Source: Microbacterium keratanolyticum (GTDB taxonomy: Bacteria > Actinomycetota > Actinomycetes > Actinomycetales > Microbacteriaceae). From it: a stretch of 64,000 bases of DNA. Below the pieces are notes generated by a model, which was given only the letters and a program-made list of their open reading frames with translations, made no database searches and was not told the DNA's origin. Positions 1 to 7,400 of this stretch are shown in pieces; position 1 is the stretch's first letter; each line of letters starts with the position of its first letter. A program made the position numbers and the translations under genes. The stretch is from contig NZ_JAFBBQ010000001.1 of NCBI RefSeq assembly GCF_016907255.1, positions 1,054,001 through 1,118,000 of the forward strand, written 5' to 3'.

Positions 1-308
1 CGCAGCCAGTGCGCGGCGCCGTGGGCCTCGCCTTCGCCGCCGACCTTGCCCTGTTCGTGGGTGATGATCTCGCCGAGCTCCACCGCACTCGCATCGATGT
101 CGTCGGCGATCAGGCGCAGCAGGCGCGAGCGCTCCGCGTGGCCGAGCGCGGCCCATGCGGGCTGTGCAGCCTGCGCTGCGGCGACGGCGGCGTTGAGTTC
201 CTCGACGGTCTGGATCGGCGCGTGGCCGATGACCTCTCGGGTCGCGGCGTCGAGGATCGGACGCCCGCGATCGGCATCGACCGAGACGGATGACAGGAGT
301 GCGTTCAT
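1..308 (-). CDS. aldehyde dehydrogenase, N-terminal part (cut by window start)
   Basis: Only the first ~102 codons are visible. The protein starts MNALLSSVSVDADRGRPI and continues with the segment AAVAAAQAAQPAWAALGHAERSRL, typical of the N-terminal region of NAD(P)-dependent aldehyde dehydrogenases of the ALDH superfamily (the usual 'AFxxWxxxxxxxRxxxL' block), then EHGKV-like text (HEQGKVGGE) found in succinate-semialdehyde/methylmalonate-semialdehyde type members. The catalytic Cys and Glu lie outside the window. The ATG at 306-308 is preceded by GGAGGGA. It is transcribed away from the PucR-type regulator and has an ATTCAATATAG element about 55 nt upstream of its start, shared with the ThDP enzyme gene. 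Likely role (inferred): oxidation of an aldehyde made by that enzyme. Confidence 0.85.
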   Translation of the reverse strand, partial: MNALLSSVSVDADRGRPILDAATREVIGHAPIQTVEELNAAVAAAQAAQPAWAALGHAERSRLLRLIADDIDASAVELGEIITHEQGKVGGEGEAHGAAHWL

Positions 309-361
309 GGGATTCCCTCCGCAGGCGTGGGCTCGGCATCAGCGCCGGCCAGATCACATCA

Positions 362-379
362 ATTCAATATAGTCAATTA
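362..379. promoter_or_regulatory. candidate operator upstream of the aldehyde dehydrogenase
   Basis: The 18-mer ATTCAATATAGTCAATTA is found again, base for base, at 1706-1723 in front of the ThDP enzyme gene. It is strikingly AT-rich in GC-rich DNA and lies between the stop of the PucR-type regulator gene and the dehydrogenase start. The left arm of the palindrome is degenerate here (ATT-C-AAT only). Read on the minus strand it offers TATATT as a -10 box. Function is inferred from the duplication and position. Confidence 0.6.
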
Positions 380-417
380 TTCGGCAGTGCTCTACCGCGA
401 GCGAGCGGATGCTGCGC

Positions 418-1599
418 TCAGCGCAGGCCGGCCAGCGTCGCGATGCGCAGCGCCGTGTGCAGCTCTCGCCGCACCGCCCCGTCAGAGAGGTCGACCTCGG
501 CGATCGCGCGCACGCGATCCAGGCGGTAGTAGAGCGTGCTGCGGTGCACGTGCAGCTGCTGCGCCGTGCGCTGTGCATCACAGCCGTAGTCGAGATACGC
601 CTCCAGCGTCTGGGCGAGATCCGGACCCGACTGCGCCGTCAGCAGACGCTGCAGAGAGACCGGAAGGTCCCCGACGGCAAGATCCGCGAGCGGCAGCTGC
701 AGCAGCATCCGATCCAGGCCCAGCTCATCCCAGAGCGCCACGCCCGCGTGCGCGGGATCGACCACCGCACCGCGCGCCGCGATCCGTGCCTCCCGCAGCG
801 AGCGATACGCGTCCGTGAGCGGCGCATGCGCCCCTCCGACACCCGCGCGCAGCCCCGAGAACGCCTGGACCTCGAGCAGCGCACCGAGCTTGCTCGCGTC
901 GATCTCGTAGGGCACGACGAGCACGGCCTCACCCTCGATGACCGCACCGACAGCCTTGAGCGACGGAAAGACGGGGATCATGACGAGCGCGCGATCGAGC
1001 ACGAGGCGCATGGTCGCGGCGCTCGACTCCGCGACGGACGGCGGCTGGATGGAGATGACCGTGTAGTGCGGCACGGGTGCGATGAGCGCCGCGGTGAGCA
1101 GCTCATCCGCGGCGCGGGCACGCTGCCCCTCATCCCCCGTGAGCAGTCCCGTCACGAGGCGCAGGCTGCGGTCCTCGTCCTCGCGGATTCCGAGCGCCAT
1201 GGCGGCCAGGATCACACCGATCTGCACCCGCCCCTCACGGGTCGCGTCATTGTCGAGCACGGCGTCCTCATCGACATCCGGGTGCAGCAGATCCTCCGGA
1301 ATCGTCGAGGAGATGTATCCGACGAGGTGGCCCTCATGGCGCACGGGTGCGACCTGACGGGCCTGACCGCCGTTGATCGGAGGGATGCGCACCGGACCCT
1401 CGGCATAGCCGACGCGGTACTTGCGGATGGACTCCTTCGCACGCGAGGAGCCCTTGTGCGACAGGATGATCGCGAGCCGGGCGTGGTCGACGTCGCGATC
1501 ATGCACGCTGAAGGCGACGACGTTGAGATCGACGTCGAAAACGATGATCGGCCGCCCCAGTTGGTCGGCGTAGGCCTGAACATGCCCTTCGAGATTCAT
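418..1599 (-). CDS. PucR/CdaR-type transcriptional regulator
   Basis: A 393-residue protein with the layout of the PucR/CdaR family: an N-terminal ligand-sensing half, a central GGDEF-like fold region, and a C-terminal HTH_30 domain. The last ~65 residues contain the family signature, LEAYLDYGCDAQRTAQQLHVHRSTLYYRLDRV split over two helices, in which HVHRSTLYYRL is the recognition helix. Such regulators respond to small catabolic substrates (purines, sugar diacids, amino acids). The start ATG at 1597-1599 follows AGAGAGGTG. It is divergent from the ThDP enzyme gene and sits between two copies of the ATTCAATATAG element, which makes it one of two candidate regulators of that element; the other is the GntR-type protein at 3483-4160. 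The effector is unknown. Confidence 0.9.
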   Translation of the reverse strand: MNLEGHVQAYADQLGRPIIVFDVDLNVVAFSVHDRDVDHARLAIILSHKGSSRAKESIRKYRVGYAEGPVRIPPINGGQARQVAPVRHEGHLVGYISSTIPEDLLHPDVDEDAVLDNDATREGRVQIGVILAAMALGIREDEDRSLRLVTGLLTGDEGQRARAADELLTAALIAPVPHYTVISIQPPSVAESSAATMRLVLDRALVMIPVFPSLKAVGAVIEGEAVLVVPYEIDASKLGALLEVQAFSGLRAGVGGAHAPLTDAYRSLREARIAARGAVVDPAHAGVALWDELGLDRMLLQLPLADLAVGDLPVSLQRLLTAQSGPDLAQTLEAYLDYGCDAQRTAQQLHVHRSTLYYRLDRVRAIAEVDLSDGAVRRELHTALRIATLAGLR

Positions 1600-1678
1600 C
1601 GATCACACCTCTCTATGACGCGCCGGCGCATCGGACTCCAGTCTAACGGCGGCCTCATCGCCGCCCGTTCCGCTGCGG

Positions 1679-1723
1679 TTGCACCCACGTCGCGCATCGG
1701 TCTATATTCAATATAGTCAATTA
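1679..1723 (+). promoter_or_regulatory. promoter and operator of the ThDP enzyme gene
   Basis: TTGCAC at 1679-1684 and TATATT at 1703-1708 are separated by 18 nt and make a good sigma-70-like promoter. The -10 box is embedded in a perfect 7-bp inverted repeat CTATATT-C-AATATAG (1702-1716), itself part of the 18-mer shared with 362-379. A protein bound here would cover the -10 box, so repression is the simplest reading. The start codon lies only about 20 nt further on, behind a GAGAGGTGG ribosome site. Confidence 0.65.
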
Positions 1724-1741
1724 CGCGAGAGGTGGCCAACG

Positions 1742-3352
1742 ATGGCACAGATGACAGGCGGCGACGCGCTCACCCAGGCGCTCATCAGCGAGGGCACCGA
1801 CACGGTCTTCGGCATCCCCGGCGTCCAGCTGGACGGCCTGACCGACGGCATGTACCGCCGCCAGGACGAGGTGCACCTCATGGTGCCGCGCCACGAGCAG
1901 AGCACGACCTACATGGCCGACGGCTACCACCGCGTGACCGGCAAGCCCGGCGTCGCGATGGTCGTCCCCGGCCCGGGTGTCCTCAACGCCGGCGCCGGCA
2001 TGTCCACCGCCTACGCCTGCAGCTCGCAGGTCATGCTGCTGGCCGGCACGATCCCCTCCACCTTCGTCGGCAAGGGCTACGGAGCCCTGCACGAGATCCC
2101 CAAGCAGACCGAGACCATCGAGGGCCTCACCAAGTGGACGGCACGTCCCACGCGCGTGGAGGAGATCCCCGAGCTCGTGCACGAGGGCTTCCGCCAGATG
2201 CGCACCGGCCGCCCCCGCCCCGTCGCGCTGGAGCTGGGACCGGACATCCTGCACGCCGTCGCTGACCTCGAGATCGGCGAGCCCTTCGCCGTCGCCGAGC
2301 CGGTCGCCCCGGAGGACAAGGTCACCGAGATCGTGCAGCTGCTCGCCGCGAGCAACCGCCCGGTCATCCACGTCGGCGGCGGTGTCAAGGGCCAGAAGGC
2401 CTTCGACCTGCTCCCCCGCCTCGCCGAGCTCCTCGACGCCCCCGTCGTCATGAGCGAGAACGGCCGCGGCGCGATCGACGCCCGCGAGCCCCGCGCCCTC
2501 CCCGCCTTCGCCCTCCGCGAGCTGCGCAACACCGCCGACGTCGTCCTGTCGTTCGGCACCCGCTTCCTGACGCCCTTCGGCCAGCCGCAGAACATCGGCG
2601 ACGCGCGTCTCGTGCTCGTGAACATCGACGCGGACGACCTGCGCGCACCGCGCACCCCCGACATCGCCGTCAACGCCGATGCGACGGCCGTCATCGCCGC
2701 CCTCGTCGAGCGCCTGGAGCAGCGCGAAGGATGGGGCGCCGAGATCGCTCGCCTCCGCGCCGAGGGCGAAGCCCGCGTCCGTGAGCAGGTCGCGCCGCAG
2801 ATGGCGTTCGTCGACGCGATCCGCGCCGCCCTGCCGGCCGACGGCATCTTCGTCAACGAGCTCACGCAGATCGGCTACGTCTCGACGTACGGCTACCCGG
2901 TGCAGGCGCCGCGCTCGTACGTGTGGCCCGGATACCAGGGCACCCTCGGCTACGCGATGCCCACCGCTCTCGGCGCGGCCGTCGGCGCGGGCGACCGCCC
3001 CGTCGTCGTCGTGACCGGCGACGGCGGCATCGGCTGGTCACTCCAGGAGTTCGCGACGGCCAAGAAGTACGGCATCCCGCTCATCACCGTGCTGTTCGAG
3101 GACAAGCGCTTCGGCAATGTGTGGCGCATCCAGCGCGACACCTACGGCGGCCGCTTCATCGGCTCGGACCTGGAGAACCCCGACTTCGAGCTGCTCGCGA
3201 AGGCCTTCGGCATCGACTTCGCGCTCGCGCAGGACGCGGACGCCGTGCAGCGCGAGATCGGCGCCGCCATCAGCGCCCGTCGCCCGGCGATCATCAAGGT
3301 TCCCGTCGACGTCTTCCCGTCGCCGTGGGGCTTCATCCACGAGAAGCACTGA
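1742..3352 (+). CDS. thiamine-diphosphate-dependent enzyme, acetolactate synthase-like
   Basis: 536 residues with all three domains of the ThDP decarboxylase/synthase family: N-terminal pyrimidine-binding domain with the catalytic Glu in PRHEQSTTYMADGY (E52), central domain, and C-terminal diphosphate-binding domain with GDGGIGWSLQEF. In most relatives the GDG motif ends in NN; here the equivalent place reads VLFEDKRFGN, a family variation. Enzymes of this group decarboxylate 2-oxo acids to aldehydes or condense them. I chose the ATG at 1742, after GAGAGGTGG, because the upstream in-frame extension covers the promoter. With an aldehyde dehydrogenase and an aminotransferase under a similar operator, a route amino acid to 2-oxo acid to aldehyde to acid is plausible. 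The substrate cannot be read from the sequence. Confidence 0.88.
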   Translation: MAQMTGGDALTQALISEGTDTVFGIPGVQLDGLTDGMYRRQDEVHLMVPRHEQSTTYMADGYHRVTGKPGVAMVVPGPGVLNAGAGMSTAYACSSQVMLLAGTIPSTFVGKGYGALHEIPKQTETIEGLTKWTARPTRVEEIPELVHEGFRQMRTGRPRPVALELGPDILHAVADLEIGEPFAVAEPVAPEDKVTEIVQLLAASNRPVIHVGGGVKGQKAFDLLPRLAELLDAPVVMSENGRGAIDAREPRALPAFALRELRNTADVVLSFGTRFLTPFGQPQNIGDARLVLVNIDADDLRAPRTPDIAVNADATAVIAALVERLEQREGWGAEIARLRAEGEARVREQVAPQMAFVDAIRAALPADGIFVNELTQIGYVSTYGYPVQAPRSYVWPGYQGTLGYAMPTALGAAVGAGDRPVVVVTGDGGIGWSLQEFATAKKYGIPLITVLFEDKRFGNVWRIQRDTYGGRFIGSDLENPDFELLAKAFGIDFALAQDADAVQREIGAAISARRPAIIKVPVDVFPSPWGFIHEKH

Positions 3353-3359
3353 TCGCGGA

Positions 3360-3396
3360 ATCCGGGGCGGTTGTGCACATGCAGATCGCCCCGGAT
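3360..3396 (+). terminator. hairpin after the ThDP enzyme gene
   Basis: Perfect 10-bp stem ATCCGGGGCG (3360-3369) with CGCCCCGGAT (3387-3396) and a 17-nt loop, 7 nt after the stop codon. There is no T-run, as is usual in high-GC actinobacteria. It separates the enzyme gene from the GntR-type regulator gene. Confidence 0.6.
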
Positions 3397-3482
3397 GCGA
3401 CGGAGCGCGGTTCTTCTCTAGGGTAAGAACGCCGCGCTCATGCCGGACGCCTGCAGGAGCGGGCACACACAAGGGGGACGAC

Positions 3483-4160
3483 ATGTCGCAGATCGCCACT
3501 GCCGCCGTCGCCGTGCAGGTCGCACGCGCGCTGGAGGAAGAGATCACATCGAACGGTTTCAAGCCGGGCCACTTCATCGGTCGCCGACAGGAACTCGCCG
3601 CGCGGTTCTCCGTCGCTCCCGCCACCCTCGGCGAGGCGATCCAGCTGCTGCGCTCGCGCGGGATCGTCGATGCAAAGCCGGGCCCGGGCGGCGGCATCTT
3701 CGTCTCTGAGCGCTCCCCGTTCGCGCAGCTGAGCGACCACTTGCTCGCGCTGCGCGAAGAGCAGACGACGGCCGAGCAGTGCCTGCGTGTGCTGGACGCC
3801 CTGGACGGTGCGGTCCTGCGCGACGCCGTGGACTTCGCGACGGAAGACGACATCACCGACATCGCGCGCTGCGCCGATGAGCTGCAGGCAGCCTGGGGCA
3901 CGTCGGAGAGCGCCGCGACCATGTGGCGGCTCCACGAGCGGATCGCCCAGACGACGCCGAACGAGCTGCTGCGCGGTCTCTACACGAACCTCGTGAAGTA
4001 CATCACTGAGGAGCTCGACGACGCCGTCGCTCCGCACACGGAAGAGCGTCTGCACACGCACCTCGACTTCGCGAAAGCCGTCGTGCAGCGCGATCACGAA
4101 CTCGCGGCATCCGCGATCGCACGCCACACCCACCCCGCATCCGGCGCGGGCGCCCACTGA
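3483..4160 (+). CDS. GntR-family regulator, FCD (FadR) subgroup
   Basis: 225 residues. The N-terminal ~75 residues are a winged helix of the GntR type: FIGRRQELAARFSVAPATLG gives the helix-turn-helix, followed by LLRSRGIVDAKPGPGGGIFV. The C-terminal part is helical and has the FCD pattern with spaced histidines (LHERIAQTTPNELLRGL; HLDFAKAVVQRDHELAASAI). FCD regulators usually bind carboxylate ligands through a metal held by these histidines. The ATG at 3483 follows AAGGGGGAC. It is more probable as a local regulator of the 1-11713 catabolic genes than as a global one, and it competes with the PucR-type protein as the binder of the ATTCAATATAG sites. The 5' region has GTTCTT...AAGAAC arms around 3411-3429, possibly autoregulatory. 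Confidence 0.88.
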   Translation: MSQIATAAVAVQVARALEEEITSNGFKPGHFIGRRQELAARFSVAPATLGEAIQLLRSRGIVDAKPGPGGGIFVSERSPFAQLSDHLLALREEQTTAEQCLRVLDALDGAVLRDAVDFATEDDITDIARCADELQAAWGTSESAATMWRLHERIAQTTPNELLRGLYTNLVKYITEELDDAVAPHTEERLHTHLDFAKAVVQRDHELAASAIARHTHPASGAGAH

Positions 4161-4182
4161 GCCTGAGCCGCGACCCGCGCTG

Positions 4183-4220
4183 ATCGAGCCAGCCCTGCAG
4201 ACATGCGGCGCTGGCTCGAT
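4183..4220 (+). terminator. hairpin after the GntR-type gene
   Basis: Perfect 11-bp stem ATCGAGCCAGC (4183-4193) with GCTGGCTCGAT (4210-4220), loop 16 nt. It lies between the GntR-type gene and the palindrome in front of the aminotransferase gene, so the aminotransferase gene probably starts its own transcript. Confidence 0.6.
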
Positions 4221-4239
4221 GTCGTATCGACTGCTATTG

Positions 4240-4256
4240 TTCATATTCAATATGAA
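4240..4256. promoter_or_regulatory. candidate operator upstream of the aminotransferase
   Basis: TTCATATT-C-AATATGAA is a perfect 8-bp inverted repeat around a single C, 27 nt before the aminotransferase start. Its core ATATTCAATAT is the same as at 1704-1714. It differs from those copies in the flanks (GAATGA in place of GTCAAT). This third site ties the aminotransferase to the same regulator. Confidence 0.6.
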
Positions 4257-4283
4257 TGATTCTTCCGACCAAGGAGAGAGCGC

Positions 4284-5333
4284 ATGACCATCGAGTTCCG
4301 CAGCGTGATCGACGCGATGATGTCCACGCCCAACCGTCCGGCGGGCGCGACGCCGCCGCCGATCCGCCTCTCGCAGAACGAGATGCCGTGGCAGCCCGCC
4401 GAGGTGATCACCGCCGCGATGACGCAGGCGATCAGCCAGACGCACCGCTACCCCGACTACCACCGCCTCGCCGCCCGCGAGGCCGTCGCCGCCAGCATGG
4501 GCCTCACCGCCGACCGCATCGCGATCGACAACGGCTCGGGCTCGCTGCTGCACGGACTCGCACGCCTCGTCTGCGAACCCGGCGTCAACGGCGTCTACTG
4601 CTGGCCGTCCTTCGAGGCCTACCCGGCAGCGCTCGGACTCGCCGGTGCATCCAAGACCCCCGTCGACATCGCCGAGAACGGCGCGATGGACATGGACGCG
4701 ATGCGCGCCGCCCTCACCGACGAGACGCGCATCGTCTACCTCTGCAACCCGAACAACCCCACCGGCGGCATCGTCGGGGCGGCGGAGATCCGTCGCTTCC
4801 TCCAGGACATCCCGTCGAACATCCTCGTGGTGCTCGACGAGGCCTACCGCGAGTTCGTCACCGACGAGCCCGTCGAGGCGACCCTGGCCCTGCTCGACGA
4901 GTTCGAGAACCTCGTCATCCTGCGCACGCTGTCCAAGTCCCACGGCCTCGCGGGCATTCGCGCCGGCTACTCGGCATCCTCCCCGCGGATCGCCGAAGCG
5001 CTGCGCCGCACCTCGGTCGGCTTCGCGCTCAACAGCATCGCCGAAGCCGCAGTCATCGCGGCCTTCAGCCCGGAGGGCATGGCGGTCGCCGAGGAGCGCA
5101 TCGCCACGATCGTCGCCGAGCGCGCACGTATCGAGGCCGCCCTCGCCGACGCCGGAGTGTCGTTCCTGCCGAGCCAGTCGAACTTCATTTTCCTGCACGG
5201 CGACGCCGCCGACCTCCTGGCCGGATTCGCCGCCCAGGGTGTGCTCGCCCGTCCCTTCCCGAACGCCGGCGGTGCGCGCATCACGGTCGGCCTCCCGGCC
5301 GAGAACGACGCCGTGCTGTCCGCCCTCGTCTGA
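4284..5333 (+). CDS. HisC-like PLP-dependent aminotransferase
   Basis: 349 residues, fold-type I aminotransferase of the histidinol-phosphate aminotransferase group. The PLP-binding lysine is K218 in RTLSKSHGLAGIRAGY. CNPNNPTGG and VVLDEAYREF are the other conserved blocks, and the C-terminal arginine region is FPNAGGARITVGLP. The ATG at 4284 follows AAGGAGAGAG. Biosynthetic hisC normally sits with his genes; there are none here, so a catabolic or specialised transamination is more likely. Together with the ThDP enzyme it could deliver a 2-oxo acid for decarboxylation (inferred). It is closed by a strong terminator. Confidence 0.9.
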   Translation: MTIEFRSVIDAMMSTPNRPAGATPPPIRLSQNEMPWQPAEVITAAMTQAISQTHRYPDYHRLAAREAVAASMGLTADRIAIDNGSGSLLHGLARLVCEPGVNGVYCWPSFEAYPAALGLAGASKTPVDIAENGAMDMDAMRAALTDETRIVYLCNPNNPTGGIVGAAEIRRFLQDIPSNILVVLDEAYREFVTDEPVEATLALLDEFENLVILRTLSKSHGLAGIRAGYSASSPRIAEALRRTSVGFALNSIAEAAVIAAFSPEGMAVAEERIATIVAERARIEAALADAGVSFLPSQSNFIFLHGDAADLLAGFAAQGVLARPFPNAGGARITVGLPAENDAVLSALV

Positions 5334-5355
5334 TCCGTCTGCGACACTGGATACA

Positions 5356-5389
5356 AGAGAGCAGGATGCCTCCGCGCATCCTGCTCTCT
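5356..5389 (+). terminator. strong terminator after the aminotransferase gene
   Basis: Perfect 14-bp stem AGAGAGCAGGATGC (5356-5369) with GCATCCTGCTCTCT (5376-5389), 6-nt loop, followed by GCTCTTTCC. It isolates the aminotransferase transcript from the ABC transporter genes. Confidence 0.85.
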
Positions 5390-5460
5390 GCTCTTTCCGC
5401 GTTCCTCCACGCACCGAACGAGCTCCTTCCACGTCTGCACGAACCCCCTCCCCACCGTCC

Positions 5461-5479
5461 ATCCGACACCGTGTCGGAT
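5461..5479. promoter_or_regulatory. palindromic candidate operator upstream of the ABC transporter
   Basis: ATCCGACAC-C-GTGTCGGAT is a perfect 9-bp inverted repeat around one C, 136 nt before the permease start. It is unlike the ATTCAATATAG sites, so the transporter may respond to a different regulator. A TACGCT at 5534-5539 could be the -10 box of the same promoter region. Inferred from symmetry and place. Confidence 0.4.
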
Positions 5480-5555
5480 CGCGACTCATCGACTTCGGAG
5501 CACCCGCCGAAGATCAACGGGGCCTGTGATTCATACGCTGACAACACAACGGACA

Positions 5556-5597
5556 AAGCGGTTCGTCGCCACTCGACCTGACGGACGCGAACCGCTT
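5556..5597 (+). promoter_or_regulatory. inverted repeat in the leader of the ABC transporter operon
   Basis: AAGCGGTTCG (5556-5565) and CGAACCGCTT (5588-5597) are perfect 10-bp arms 22 nt apart, ending about 5 nt before the AAGGGATG ribosome site of the permease. As RNA it would form a hairpin next to the ribosome site; as DNA it could be an operator. The sequence does not decide between them. Confidence 0.35.
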
Positions 5598-5614
5598 GCA
5601 CGAAGGGATGTGCA

Positions 5615-7378
5615 GTGACTGCGACCGATTTCGAGCGCGACCAGCGAGCGTCGCTGCGACGCTCCATCACGAGCAAGGTCCTGTGGGGTCTGTTCATCGC
5701 CGTGCTGGCCCTGATCTTCATCTACCCGGTGACGATGATCATCCTCGGAACCTTCCGGGACGGCCTCCCCACGAGCCCCGCGCCGTTCACGCTCCAGGGT
5801 TTCGTCGACGCCTTCACATCCGAGATGACCTGGACGACGCTCTCGCACTCCTCGATCCTCGTCGTCGTCTGCGGCGCGATCGCCGTGTCCGGCGGTGCCA
5901 TGTTCGCCTGGGTCGGCGCCAACACGAACGTCCCCGGCCGCAAGTGGCTGACGCCGCTCATGGTCATCAACCTGTTCATTCCGCCGCTGTTCCACACCAT
6001 GGGCTGGCTCATGCTCGGCAACAAGCAGAACGGTCTGCTGAACCAGCTCGGACAGCTCATCGGCCTTCCCGAGGGCTTCATCAACATCCAGTCCTGGCCG
6101 GGCCTGATCATGCTGCTGTCGCTCGGCTACATGCCGTTCGCGTACCTGCTCATGCTCGGCGCGTTCAAGAACCGCGACCAGGCACTGGACGAGGCCGCAT
6201 CCATCAGCGGCGCGAGCACCATGCGCACGTTCTTCACGATCACGCTGCCGTCGGTCGGACCCGCGATCACCGGAGCCGCACTGCTCATCGCCGTGCTCGT
6301 GTTCCAGGCCTTCGACAGCCCCCAGATGATCGGCCGCCAGGCGGGCATCTACGTCTTCTCGACGCAGATCTACCGCTACGTGCGCGACTCCGTCCCGGCC
6401 GAGTACACCCGCGCCTTCGCGCTCGCGCTCATCCTGATCATCCTCGTGCTCGTCCTGTTCCTCGTGCAGCGCTCACTGCTCCGCGGCCGCTCGTTCACGA
6501 CCCTCACCGGCAAGACCTCGCGCCGTGAGCCGCAGGAGCTCGGTCCCGTGCGCTGGGTCTTCACCGCTCTCATCGCGATCTTCATGCTGCTGAACCTCGT
6601 GCTTCCGCTCATCGCCATGATCATCGGCAGCATGCAGAAGATCTACGGCGTCATGAACCTCGGTCTCTCGTTCGACAACTACGTCACGATCCTCAGCGAC
6701 CCGAAGCTCAGCGCGACGCTCACCACGACCGCACAGCTGGCGATCCTCGGCGGATTCGGCTCGATGGCCGTCGCCCTGCTCACGACCTACGTCGTCGCCC
6801 GCCGCGGTGGCTTCCTCAAGGCTTACACCTCGTTCGCGGTGTGGATCCCCTGGGCCCTGCCGGGTCTCGTCCTCGCACTCGCGTACATGTTCGCGATCCT
6901 CTACATCCCGGCGTTCCGCCCGCTGTACGGCACCGCAGCCCTCATGACGATCGTCCTGATCGTCGCGACGATCCCGGTCTCCAGCCGCATCGCAGAAGGC
7001 GCGTTGGCCCAGCTCTCCCCCGAGCTGGAGGAGGCCGGAGCGATCTCAGGCGCCGGCCGCATGCGAGTGCTCGTGAGCATCGTGCTCCGCCTCGTGCTGC
7101 CGAGCTTCCTCGCCGGATGGTTCCTCGCGGCGCTGTTCATCATCGGCAACCTCGCGGTTCCGCTGCTGCTCGCACCGCCGAAGGTCACCCCGGTGTCGAT
7201 GGCCGCCTACGAACTGTTCCTCTCGGGCGAGATGAGCACGGGCGCCGCCCTGTTCATGATCATCCTCGCCGCTGCCACCGTCGTCGTCCTCGTCGGCGCG
7301 CTCGCCTTCAAGGTGTTCGCGCGCTGGCAGGCGAAGCGCGGGCATGCCACGACTTCCCTGTCCCACATCGCGTCCTGA
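5615..7378 (+). CDS. ABC transporter permease, two fused domains (FbpB/SfuB type)
   Basis: 587 residues with about 12 membrane helices in two homologous halves. Each half carries the cytoplasmic EAA loop that contacts the ATPase: DEAASISGASTMRTFF near residue 192 and EEAGAISGAGRMRVLV near residue 472. This fused layout is typical of importers for ferric iron, thiamine and small organic anions such as phosphonates. The GTG at 5615 is chosen because AAGGGATG lies just upstream and the first helix follows an acidic-basic N-terminus. It is the first gene of an operon permease, binding protein, ATPase, then amidohydrolase and Rieske protein, which argues for uptake of an organic catabolic substrate rather than iron. 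Confidence 0.93.
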   Translation: MTATDFERDQRASLRRSITSKVLWGLFIAVLALIFIYPVTMIILGTFRDGLPTSPAPFTLQGFVDAFTSEMTWTTLSHSSILVVVCGAIAVSGGAMFAWVGANTNVPGRKWLTPLMVINLFIPPLFHTMGWLMLGNKQNGLLNQLGQLIGLPEGFINIQSWPGLIMLLSLGYMPFAYLLMLGAFKNRDQALDEAASISGASTMRTFFTITLPSVGPAITGAALLIAVLVFQAFDSPQMIGRQAGIYVFSTQIYRYVRDSVPAEYTRAFALALILIILVLVLFLVQRSLLRGRSFTTLTGKTSRREPQELGPVRWVFTALIAIFMLLNLVLPLIAMIIGSMQKIYGVMNLGLSFDNYVTILSDPKLSATLTTTAQLAILGGFGSMAVALLTTYVVARRGGFLKAYTSFAVWIPWALPGLVLALAYMFAILYIPAFRPLYGTAALMTIVLIVATIPVSSRIAEGALAQLSPELEEAGAISGAGRMRVLVSIVLRLVLPSFLAGWFLAALFIIGNLAVPLLLAPPKVTPVSMAAYELFLSGEMSTGAALFMIILAAATVVVLVGALAFKVFARWQAKRGHATTSLSHIAS

Positions 7379-7400
7379 CAATCACCCAAGGAGAAGAATA

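Noticed and set aside
3438..5489. 683-codon open frame on the minus strand
   Set aside because: Shadow of the GntR-type and aminotransferase genes, which have clear domains and ribosome sites.
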